Source: Pristionchus mayeri (lineage: Eukaryota; Nematoda; Chromadorea; Rhabditida; Neodiplogasteridae). From it: a stretch of 64,000 nt of DNA. The first letter of the stretch is position 1; every line of letters starts with the position of its first letter. Location: positions 5,704,001 through 5,768,000 of the forward strand of contig BTRK01000003.1 of the NCBI GenBank assembly GCA_036245805.1, in the 5' to 3' direction. The notes beneath the pieces are model-generated. The model had not been told where the DNA came from, ran no database searches, and saw only the letters and a program-made list of their open reading frames with translations. Both the position numbers and the translations under genes were made by a program. Positions 32,501 through 41,992 of this stretch are shown here, in pieces.

Positions 32501-33639
32501 GGATGCGTGCACAAGGAACTGCCAGAGGCTCCATCTCACAACATTGATCGGAAGAGCGAGGAGTTCCGCCAGCTCAAGAAGGTCATCCTCAAGCCCACCT
32601 TCCTCGCCGGATTTGTTCGAGCTTCCCCGAAGAAGAATACCTCTCCCTGCGAGTCTTTCAACTCGCTGGTTAACTTGTACATCCCGAAAGACATCGCATG
32701 GTATGCAAAAAATTTGACTATTGACCCCCCCCTCCCCCTACACTTCATAACAACTTGAATCGCCATCGGCCTGTTTTATTAAGTTGCCCCGCCTTCTACC
32801 ACGAGAAGATCAAGCTCGTCGTCCTACATCATAACACGATTGCGATGGCGGATCTGACCGCCTTGAGGGAGGAGAAGTCTTCGTATGTGACAAGGGTGAA
32901 AGGACGACAGACTGTGTGTGTGAAGAGGAAGATGTCAGCGGTGGATCACTACTGGAGGAGAGAAGTTAGTACCATGGACAACAGTTCCCTTCCCAAAGCA
33001 TCAAAGTAAAATTAGTGTGTTCAGGTCTGGAAGGAGGTACAAGAAGTGGCGCGCCAAAGGAAGCTGCACGCTTACCTCAAGAAGATCGGCGCCCCGGATT
33101 CGATCGCCTACGTCAAAGCCCTCTATGGGAAGGAGAACGATCAGCAGGAGGGGGATATGGTAGAAGATGGAGCAGAGAGTGATGTGTCCGTCGAATTGGG
33201 AGGAGGATACGGAGAAGAAGTCGACTCGGACTCGAACCCCATCATGGACCCGATCGTGTTCAGCGATGATCACGATTCGGAGTCGGATCATGAGAGGGGA
33301 GAGACGAGGGAGGAAGTACTGTCTTCTGGTTCCGAGTGGAACGAAGGAGAGGAGGAGGAGTCGAAGACTCCAGCTGGTCGTAGAAGGGGGCGAAGTGAGC
33401 AAGGGAAGGCGAGAGGAGGCACCAGAGGGAAGGGAAGAGCAGCCAAGGTGGTAGAGGAAGGCGAGACATCTGAGGAAGAGGGAGAGGGCGAAGCAGGAGA
33501 GGTGAAGCAGCCAGAGAAGCCGAAGAGAGTGAGGAAGACGAAGAGAGGAAGAGGGGAGGAAGCGGATGGAGAAGAGGAAGGTTACGAGGGGGATGGGAAT
33601 GAGCCAGTGAAGAGAGTCAGAGGGAAGAAGTCAGATTAG
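29593..33639 (+). CDS. THAP-like DDE transposase-derived protein (Kolobok-like), intact
   Basis: Twelve exons join in frame to a 793-residue protein: 29593-29814, 29924-29974, 30125-30235, 30669-30995, 31072-31206, 31663-31804, 31850-31931, 32013-32139, 32234-32398, 32477-32700, 32784-32964, 33025-33639. Residues 1-75 look like a degenerate THAP zinc finger (REWFIRLNL, then WICYRHF). Cys pairs CRDCG and CLVCD follow. The catalytic set appears complete: D291 in VAVDGRYGTRG, D362 or D364 in SVTSDNDAK, a DxxH motif DFWH (385-388), and E513 in PCESFNSLVNLYIP. The last 180 residues are highly charged, with AT-hook-like GRRRGR and RKTKRGRG. The DxxH insert and order fit the Kolobok group. The exact superfamily is tentative. 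It may be a domesticated DNA-binding protein or a live transposase. Confidence 0.8.
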
Positions 33640-33739
33640 TTACGAACATGCAGGGACTGAGAAATTGTTAGGGGCACATGCATATTTCCGACTGTTTGCA
33701 TTATTACTCACCTATGTTAACCTCCATTTCATGATGATT

Positions 33740-33745
33740 AATAAA
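33740..33745 (+). promoter_or_regulatory. Polyadenylation signal of the DDE gene
   Basis: AATAAA lies 100 bases after the stop codon and just before the convergent hydrolase remnant. Confidence 0.5.
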
Positions 33746-34157
33746 TTACTTTTGAAACTACCCTTGTCTCCCAGCTCCCACTCACCCCTGCCTCCTTCAG
33801 TCGATGGGCGTAGATGGCTCCCTCATCTCGCAGCACGCCGAACTCGCACGTGGCGACAAGATCGCGCGGCAGGTCGGGCAGATCGGGCTGCATCATCGGA
33901 GCGAAGTCCGGATTCGTCAGGAACGGCGTGACGTACTCCTACAAAACCAATTTGTAATAGATTGTCGTAGCCAAGGCTACCGTAGAACATGGGAACCATT
34001 GATTCTAGCAGCAAAACCCTGCCGGTTTTGGATAATACTACGCCAGTTTTTTGTGCACCAACCTAATAAATGCAACAACCTAATAAATCGATAACTAACC
34101 CTTACCATAGTTGTGCACGATACGATGGGGGGTGCCCATCCGGACGGGCACCTCCCA

Positions 34158-34741
34158 TCGACGTATTGGGGTCATGGTAAAAAATCGATCGGTAGGTCAA
34201 GACTAAGTACCATAACCAATCGATAGTAAAGTACACCCTGATATTGTATATGGATACCGTAACCCGCGAATATCGCAAACTAACTTTATTTTTAAAATGT
34301 TCTGTCACCGTGCCCAATCGATTGTACAGTACCCAAGTCACTATCGTAACCCAGTTCCTTGGGTCAGATCCAGTTACTTGGGTGAAACATTTTCATAAAA
34401 TTGTCAAACATTTTTTTCTAAAACTCCTAAATCGATTATAAAATGATTCACAGTACACAGTAACGAGAGATACGGTAGGATAATTAAAAATAATTTTACT
34501 CTCGTTTTTAAATTTTTAGAAAAAAATGTTTGACCCAAGGAACTGGATCTGACCCATGGAACTGGGTTACGGTAGTGACTTGGGTACTGTACAATCGATT
34601 GGGCATGATGCCAGGACTTTTTAAAAATAAATTTAGTTTGCGATATTCGCGGGTTACGGTATCATGTGCTGTACAATCGATTGTTTATGGTACTTAGTCT
34701 TGACCTACTGATCGATTTTTGACCATGACCCCGTATACATC
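34158..34741. mobile_element. 0.58-kb foldback in the hydrolase remnant
   Basis: GACGTATTGGGGTCATGG pairs with CCATGACCCCGTATAC. The arms carry CCCGCGAATATCGCAAACTA and GTACAGTACCCAAGTCACTA with mirror copies; the centre is near 34450. It occupies the place of the missing nucleophile exon. Confidence 0.75.
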
Positions 34742-35430
34742 GAGGGGGGGCAATCCCTGCACACCGATGATCCGTACCGTTTCGGGCGCAAGTCTGTAGT
34801 CGATCGAGACGAAGAGGCGTGTGCTCATCATTTTGGCCATCGTGCGCGTCACAGACTCATACCTGAGATAGGGAGATAATCAATAATTGCCAATGAATCG
34901 ATAAATGATATTACTAATCGATAATTAATGCAAAACACTCACATCTCCGTATTGCCCAAAACGAATCCACCACCGTGGATGAAGATGATGGCGCCGTCAG
35001 ACTCGGTAGTCGCATTATTGCGAGGGTGATACACACGCACCTGCATTACAGTACCATATCTGCTACAGTACTCCACTACCGTACCTTGACGCCGTCCCAG
35101 TGGGTCGTCTCCATGAGCAGATTCGGATCCCAGTCGAACATCGGCCCGATCAGTCGACTCAACGCGGTCGGCGTCCAGCGCGTCCAGTATATCATGCAGT
35201 AGGCGTTCGAACACAGGCGCGACTGCAATCGAGAAGACTGTTTAGTATGGTAGGTCGATGGGCATGAAGAAGAGTTCCCAGTGTTACAACCATACCTGCC
35301 CACACCGCCGGTAAACCCAGGAGCCTATATACGTCGATTGTTTTAACTACCAAAACGTTGATAGTCAAAAGTGTAACCTAGCGAACTAAAGTTGACCCAC
35401 CGTACTGTGGTACGGCAAATATGTTTCACA

Positions 35431-35494
35431 CTGGTTGGACTCGAACCCACTACCTTCGGTTTCCAAGCCAAACTTGTTAGCCACTCGGTCATGA
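35431..35494 (-). pseudogene. tRNA-like sequence (Ser-like), probably a SINE head or tRNA pseudogene
   Basis: On the minus strand ATGACCGAGTGGCTAAC resembles an A box and GGGTTCGAGTCCAACC a B box, with CTTGGAAAC where the anticodon loop would be. There is no long variable arm and no matching acceptor stem, so it is not a working tRNA gene. Confidence 0.5.
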
Positions 35495-35544
35495 TTTAAT
35501 AACGAAAAAAATAAAAATAAAATTTCCTCAGAGTTATTCAATAA

Positions 35545-35837
35545 AAAGGTAAAGGTAAAGGTAAAGGTAGTTCCGTCTTCAGCGTATTTTTCAACGCGCG
35601 GAACGTGCGCAGGTGTCTTTTGATCGGTGTGTACGCATCCATAGCATATAGCGGCATAGGTTGTCACTCAGTTGCCAGCCGGCGACGCCGCCCCTTTACT
35701 CCTGGTTTTAGTACCAGTACCAATTGGACCAGGCTTGGTCGGCCTGATGGGGTGGTCTTGTTCCGGACGGGATTCGAACCCGGGACCCTGCGTCGCTCAG
35801 CCAGACACACTACCGGCTGAGCTATGCCCCCAGCTAT
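35545..35837 (-). mobile_element. tRNA-derived SINE with (ACCTTT)n tail
   Basis: On the minus strand it starts with a tRNA-like head (GGGGGCATAGCTCAGCCGG A box; GGGTTCGAATCCC B box). It continues with a unique body (CAGGAGTAAAGGGGCGGC) and ends in ACCTTT repeats. The 11 bases GTTATTCAATA flank it on both sides (35534-35544 and 35838-35848), the target duplication of LINE-driven insertion. It lies in the hydrolase remnant. Confidence 0.85.
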
Positions 35838-36841
35838 GTTATTCAATATTGAGGAACGAACTGAATTTTATGGTATCTTTTAGAAAAAAAAGTCAGTTCG
35901 TGATTGGCCAATGGGCATACGGTAGTGAGGGTTACGGTAGGTTACTGTAGAACATCAATAGTGATTGATGATTTTTTGTAAAAAAAGTTTGACCCAAGGA
36001 ACTCAAGTTGCTCCACGGAACCCGGGCTACGGTAATCAAGTTACTGTAATTTGGGTTACTGTAGTCCCATAGTGTAAGTTGGTACGGTAGTTGGACTTGA
36101 TTACATCATGATCTACCACAACATTATCGACCATGAACGCCGATTTTTTTTGACTACCAGATTGAGCAAAATTACAACGTATAGGGAGTTGTCGATTTTT
36201 TTTTGACTACCAAAACGTCGTCAGTGCTGGACAGGTATGGTCACAACCCAAACTCACCGGATAGTAGTAGGAGATTCGAAGCACGGGCTCGATGATGTGC
36301 ATCGCCACCTTGTCGATCGTAGACTTGGCCATCTGAAGTGATACTATTCAGCCTATGTAATCACCCCTTTGTGAACATCGTGCAGATCTCCAACTACAAG
36401 CACTTTGCAATGATCCTCATCTACATCTACCGTACCTTCTCGGGAGGGGTCGGTAGAGAGCTGCCGCCATCAGCAGCACCAGCACGCCCACGATCGTGCC
36501 TCCGGCGACCAGATGAGATCCCTTCTTCTGCTTATCGCCAGCCATCTGAATCGACATTACAGTAAGGTGAGAGGGTGAGAGGGCGATTCGGAAAGTAATA
36601 CAGAGACGCGCGCCGATGGAAGGGAAGCATTATGAGTACGTGCTCCCGCGAAAGGCGGGAGAGGGACGAACGGGGAAATAGTGGGGACGGGGGAGGGGTA
36701 GATCAATGCCCTCTCCTCCTCCCTTCACCTCTTCCCTCGTCAACTATCGATTGACTCAGGTCCCCTATGTGGCTGGCTAATCAAACACCGAAGTATTCCG
36801 GGTACCCGATGTTATATGTAAATGTTAGATGGGGAACGTAC

Positions 36842-36973
36842 CGGGTCTCGACCTTGACGAAGAAGTTGTCCTTCATGTAGTCGGGGTTCGTCAGCACCGT
36901 CCGGCAGTACGGGTAGGCGTTCCAGGCCTCCTCGTGGATCGCCAGCGAGCCCTTGGGCGCGATATTGCGGGGC
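36842..36973 (-). pseudogene. Lone exon of a phosphatidylinositol transfer protein
   Basis: A 132-bp minus-strand exon has good splice sites on both sides (TTTTAG| and |GTACGT) and reads [20 protein letters not shown], then [20 protein letters not shown] and ETR. The segment matches the conserved core of class I PITPs (alpha/beta type), which shuttle phosphatidylinositol between membranes. The expected following exon (WHKPD-like) is not in 36546-36841, and no N-terminal exons are recognisable upstream to 38400. It is an isolated fragment without stops, so it could be recent or still spliced into something. Confidence 0.75.
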
Positions 36974-37065
36974 CTAAAACAATTAAAACTTATTAATTTA
37001 CCGATTAAATTTTAATAATCAATAATAATCAATAATCTAGACAGGCGGCGACAGGCGACAATAAT

Positions 37066-37116
37066 CTAGACAGGCGGCGGATAGGGAGCATGGCTCCCTA
37101 TCCGCCGCCTGTCTAG
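37066..37116. repeat. Perfect 51-bp palindrome with CTAG ends
   Basis: CTAGACAGGCGGCGGATAGG is mirrored, with only the centre unpaired. A partial direct copy of the left end lies at 37036-37050. It is 92 bases upstream of the PITP exon. Confidence 0.7.
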
Positions 37117-37524
37117 GCCTTGCTCGCGTCGGCCGCCAGAATGCGGTTCAATAGCATAAAAAAAACGCATCACAGGTTCATTTGAGTGCATAAACAGAAA
37201 GCGGAACTAATCTACTTCATGTTTTACGACCATTAAACGCAATAAATGAATGAAAACAACAGAAAACGTCGAAGAAACCGCAGAAGATACGACGCCGCCG
37301 CCGTGATTGACTCTTGCCGCTAGGTCGCAAACAACTAGATTTCTACCGTAATTTTATACCCATCGGCTGCAGAAGAATGTTTTTAAATTCGCCATTTTTA
37401 AAGTCAATTTTAACAAAAATAGTATTTTTATTATTTTTTTGTGTTTAATAAGTTGTTTTGAGTCGATTATCACAGTCGATATTCAAAATTACAGAACGTT
37501 TTAAAAATTAAACTTTGGGACTAC

Positions 37525-38235
37525 AAGATTCCTTTAAATGTATACCTATGCTTGAATGAGACTAAACATTATGACTCGGTTCTAGACCAATCTCGACATG
37601 CCGCATCTGGCTGCATCGTCTGTTTATGCAAATTCGATATTTTAATTTTTCATGCACATTTCAACATTTTTTACTCGAACACAAAAAAAAAACATACCTA
37701 AATTTTGGATATATTATTCCACATGATGAGATGTATATGAGAAAAAAAATTGGTCCCGGAATTAGGGGACCTTTACCTGTCTCTAGTGAAAAATCCGAAA
37801 CAGTCTTTGAGAGGGAACTCGTCGCGCCGGCGCGGCGAAGAATGGAGAGGCTCAATGAATTTATTTATATCATTCAAATATGTTTCAGATCAATATAAAA
37901 TTCCAGAGAATTACGTCTTGATGATGCTCTGAAACATATTTGATATATCTCCATTCAGTGGGTAGGAATGAGGAGTCCCCCTTTCCGTTTTCGCGCTAGA
38001 AACATGTAAAGGTCCCCTAATTTCGGAATCAATTTTTTTCACATACTTATCTCACCATGGGGAATAACATATCCACAATTTAACTATGTTTTATTGTTTG
38101 TGTTCGAGTAAAAAAATCGTTGAAATTTGCATCAAAAATTTAAAAAAATATCGAAATTGCATAAACAAACGAGATTGGTCTAGAACCAAGTTTTCATAAT
38201 TTTCAGGCATTCAAGAAGAGATATACATTTTACAC
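37525..38235. mobile_element. 0.7-kb foldback element
   Basis: ATGTATACC..CATTCAAG-type ends pair, as do AATTAGGGGACCTTTAC / GTAAAGGTCCCCTAATT and GGTTCTAGACCAATCTCG / GAGATTGGTCTAGAACC. The centre is near 37890. It is non-coding. Confidence 0.7.
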
Positions 38236-38394
38236 AAAAATTCACGCGCTTGTAATTATGCAAATTAATTTGTTCAGGTCAAGTCAAATACAGAAATCGA
38301 TAGAGGGGTTCAAGGGCTATCAAATTCTGAGAAAAACCCAGACTCGCTTTTTTGCCTGTTCCCTCTGGGATGCGACTCTTAGGCGAATGCACTG
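38230..38394 (-). repeat. Right inverted repeat, about 165 bp
   Basis: On the minus strand it starts CAGTGCATTCGCCTAAGAGTC and matches the left repeat with scattered changes as far as GTGAATTTTTGTG. It directly adjoins the foldback at 37525-38235. Confidence 0.75.
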
Positions 38395-38585
38395 ATAAGT
38401 GCAATTGCATGCATAGAATTAATTGTGTGATATTATTCAGTCTTCAAATCAATCGAATCCAAGCCTGTACAAGAATCTTTTGATGAATTATGAAACTCAT
38501 CTCCACCGTTTTTCACAACATATTGATATTACACATTGAAATTCCGGCATCAATAGCAACAATTCCCTTTTTTTTAATATTCCCA

Positions 38586-38693
38586 CTAGTGATGCCAAAA
38601 CGGCGCGCGCTCTCATCGTTTCACACGCTCTCTCACCGATCAGACAGAGCGAGAGAGCATGTGAAAGAGTGCGCGCCGTTTTGGCATCACTAA
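38586..38693. mobile_element. Palindromic MITE, family A, copy 5
   Basis: This 108-bp copy (short deletion in the right arm) is flanked by TTCCCA on both sides (38580-38585 and 38694-38699). Confidence 0.82.
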
Positions 38694-39009
38694 TTCCCAC
38701 GCACTCTTCTTTGCAAACACTCATCTATTAGATTGAAAGAGCACGGAAACTGGAAAGAGCACGGAAGCAGGCTCACTCATTTGCCACCTGTGGGAACGGC
38801 AACAGGTGGCGCTAATAACCCCTATGAGTCACCATTTCAAGAAATGACACAAATATTTCCGCATCATATCTCACTTACTAGTCAGAGAACATGCAAATGC
38901 CTTGATCGTTTGTTCCTCATTAGACTGTCACCCTCTTTAGCACGTAAACCTCTTTCCATCCTCTTCCTTCTCATTTCCATAGCACAGATATTCTGAGAGA
39001 ACGCAGGTT

Positions 39010-40432
39010 CATGGGAACAACAAATTCAAACTGATTTAATCTTATCGACACAATATCAGTTGATGTATCCCTGGTCGTTGACTTTTATATTCAAGTGGTG
39101 AAGCCGTAAAATCGAAACTACCTAAAAGCCGGCTCTCGACATTTCAAAACTTCAAAAAATCATAACATACTTCAAAGTTGAGATAGAAAGTCGTTCAAAA
39201 AAGCAAAATTACCGCCTCCACGAGTTCTACAAATCACCTGTTCAGTACGTTTTTGAAAACTCAATTTAAAATATAGATAAGTTGTAAAAAGCGAATTGTG
39301 GATTCCAAAAAGTTGTTACCCTGAAAAATTTTTCCACTATTACCCAATTTTTTATTTCAAAATCAGATTCTCCGTGCAATTCTACACCAGGAATATTGAT
39401 TTCAGCTCATTTTAACTTTTTCCCGGGAGGTTTCAGCGCTGGAAACACCGAAAACCTGCTGTTTTTCGAAAATTCAAAAAGTTCAATGATTTGCCATTTT
39501 CATATTCAGGCTTTATCAGATCTCCAATGGGCACCAATTTGCTTAGGATAGACTATTTTCACAATTTAAGAAGATTTAAGTCATTTCCAGAGATAATATT
39601 TTACTGAGAAAAAATCAGGATTTTCTCCGAGAATGTCTGAAAAAATGGGATTATTTTTTTCATCAAAAATATCGTTTATTTCACTCACAACTACTTGATC
39701 AGACCCTGTTATGTCACTTACAACCAATAGAACAGCTTCTCACCCATCAGTATGAAAATGAAATAAGCGATATTTTTGATGAAAAAAATAATCGCATTTT
39801 TTCAGACATTCTCGGAGAAAATCCTGATTTTTTCTCAGTAAAATATTTTCTCTGGAAATGACTTAAATCTTCTTAAATTATGAAAATAGTCTATCCTAAG
39901 CAAATTGGTGCCCATTGGAGATCTGATAAAGCCTGAATATGAAAATGGCAAATCATTGAACTTTTTGAATTTTCGAAAAACAGCAGGTTTTCGGTGTTTC
40001 CAGCTCTGAAACCTCCCGGGAAAAAGTTAAAATGATCTGAAATCAATATCTCTGGTGTAGAATTGCACTGAGAATCTGATTTTGAAATAAAAAATTGGGT
40101 AATCGTGGAAAACATTTTCAGGGTAACAACTTTTTGAAATCCACAATTCGCTTTTTACAACTTTCCTATATTTTAAATTGAGTTTTCAAAAACGTCCTGA
40201 ACAGGTGATTTGTAGAACTCGTCGAGGCGGTAATTTTGCTTTTTTGAGCGACTTTCTATCTCAACTTTGAAGTATGTTATGATTTTTAGAATTTTTGAAA
40301 TGTCGAGAGCCGGATTTTAGGTAGTTTCGATTTTACGGCTTCACCACTTGAATATAAAAGTCTACGACCAGGGATACATCAACTGATATTGTGTCGATAA
40401 GATTAAATCAGTTTGAATTTGTTGTTCCCATG
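39010..40432. mobile_element. 1.42-kb giant foldback element
   Basis: CATGGGAACAACAAATTC at the left pairs with GAATTTGTTGTTCCCATG at the right. Arms of about 690 bp match almost throughout, with the centre near 39725. The inner segment with ACTACCTAAAAGCCGGCTCT resembles the foldback at 23583-24812. The ORF 39891-40115 runs along one arm only and is not a gene. 40433-40845 holds AT-rich DNA and a partial inverted repeat with nothing else recognisable. Confidence 0.8.
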
Positions 40433-40845
40433 TGCAGTGGAACTCATACATTCTGTCAGAATATGCGTGATAGGTCTCATTTCCTTGCTAAGATTCAGCT
40501 TTAGTGACCGACTTTCATTTCGCGCACATTTTGACTCTCTTCTCAAATTCTAATTATTAAATAAAATGAATTCTGCAGATATACGCTATCTCTCGCACTC
40601 TGTTGTCGTGAGAAACCGCGCGAACACTTAGAGAACGAGTAAGTTAGTCATAGCACCTAGTGGAAAATTCATGTTCTTTCCTCATTAGCATCTAGTTGCC
40701 AGCAAGACGGGGGCGAGATAGTGAACGAAACAAGAGTTCCGTTTGCTAGCAATCGTGGTATTTTTTCAGTTTTTTAGGGTATGGCCTCTTAATTTCTCGC
40801 GCTCTCTCTCGTCACCTGCCAGATCGGTGAGAGAGCACGCGGAAT

Positions 40846-40935
40846 GGCACTAGGTCGGATGAGAACTATGACGTCATTATGTCTTTCATATATCAAACGC
40901 GGAATGGCGTCATAGTTGGCATCCGACCTAGTGCC
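40846..40935. mobile_element. Short palindromic MITE, family D, best copy
   Basis: This 90-bp inverted repeat, GGCACTAGGTCGGATGAGAA to its reverse complement, has ACTATGACGTCAT in the arms. It is the cleanest member of the family. Confidence 0.68.
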
Positions 40936-41312
40936 CGCGGTATGGCCACTACTTCTTGCGAAGCCAAGAAAAGAAGGAGAGTCGGTCACTAAGGAAGCAC
41001 CTTCGCGCTTTTCCTCCCTCAAATGGGAGAGAGCACACAAAAAGAGGAGAGTGCGCGCTCCCCTCTGGTCACTAGGGGGCATCTCTCGGCGGGACGTAAT
41101 GCGCACTCTTCTTCATCTGTTTCCTCTGTTTCGCTATACTCTCTCCATATCGCGTGCTCTCTCGTCGGTTCGAGAAATGCGATATATCACGCTATAGTGA
41201 GAGAGCGCCTGGAATTTCGTCAGCCCATCCCCTGGTGGGTGATGATAGCCTTTCGAGAGGGGAGAATAGGATAGAAAAGGGAGAGAGAGAAGGAAAAAGA
41301 AGAGATGTATTG

Positions 41313-41720
41313 CTATATTGACGGGATAGGCTAGCACGTGTAGGCGATTCCATTGACATGAATGCTCCCGCGATGTTCGTGCTTCAACCATTTCTTTTGC
41401 CTTGAAGTCACCCCGGTAACCATTAAGAGTGGCTCCTCTAGTACAATTAAAAAACAATAATTTCACTTGCCCCATATTGGAATCGATTTTGATAGTTGAT
41501 CTGTGATGTTACGCATATTATAGACATTTTCATGAATTTCTTCATCGCATGCCTCTTCTATATTGACGGGATAGGATTGCGCGTGTATGCGACTCCATTG
41601 ATGGGAGTGATTTTGAACCCTGGTTGTTCGCGCTTCAGCCGCTCTTTTTGCCTGGCTGATACTGCGTTCCGCGGTAACTTGATTATTTCTGACTCAATCT
41701 TAAACAACAACATTTTATTG
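41313..41720 (+). repeat. Direct repeat pair
   Basis: CTATATTGACGGGATAGG with the following 165 bases occurs at 41313-41480 and again, diverged, at 41555-41720. No gene is seen in 40936-41990 otherwise. Confidence 0.6.
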
Positions 41721-41992
41721 ATCATTATCCTCTTACACGCGCGTTGATTGATGATATTTGATCTTTTGCACGATTTTTTAAAAATTTGCATCATTCCGCG
41801 CACTGCATGCTCCTTTCCTTTTCCATCTGTGGCACTGTTTTCGTTATGTTTCACCCCCTTTTGTTCCAAAATTACACGTGCAGTTTCCAATTTCCAATTT
41901 TCCAATTATCCCCTCCCACTCCCCTCTCCTGCCTCTCATTTCTGCCTTTTTCCCCCGTGGCGGAGGGTGGTGCGACGAACTCGACCAAGTCC

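Larger units (their letters stand above)
33786..36545 (-). pseudogene. AADAC-like alpha/beta hydrolase remnant
   Basis: Minus-strand exons with good splice sites: 36436-36545 (MAGDKQKKGSHLVAGG and a membrane anchor VGVLVLLMAAALYRPLP), 36258-36332, 35085-35222, 34943-35040 (oxyanion motif IFIHGGGFVLGNTEM), 34778-34862 (VSIDYRLAPET) and 33786-33938 (EYVTPFLTNPDFAPM, then VATCEFGVLRDEG). The family is the arylacetamide deacetylase / hormone-sensitive lipase group, ER-anchored esterases. Three things are broken. The exon with the nucleophile (GDSAGG) is absent, and a foldback sits where it should be. The usual catalytic Asp of GFDxLRDEG is Gly. The final exon with the catalytic His is missing before the neighbouring gene. 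The first exon ends in phase 2 while the next needs phase 0. I call it a pseudogene. Confidence 0.75.
29011..38394 (+). mobile_element. Candidate 9.4-kb composite transposon carrying a DDE gene and broken host gene pieces
   Basis: CAGTGCGTTCGCCTAAGAAT at 29011 and its inverse, ending AGGCGAATGCACTG at 38394, are the outer ends of about 170-bp inverted repeats (29011-29190 and 38230-38394). Both are flanked outside by ATAA. Between them lie the intact THAP-like DDE transposase gene, a dead hydrolase and a lone PITP exon. That is what a gene-capturing transposon would look like. The alternative is two unrelated insertions of the same dispersed repeat facing each other, and I cannot decide from one sequence. 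Confidence 0.35.

Noticed and set aside
33001..33402. 133-residue minus-strand ORF
   Set aside because: Antisense to the acidic C-terminal exon of the DDE gene; composition explains its openness.
35431..35837. Two tRNA genes
   Set aside because: Both have A/B boxes but neither has a closing acceptor stem; one is a SINE head with a TSD, the other a tRNA-like remnant.
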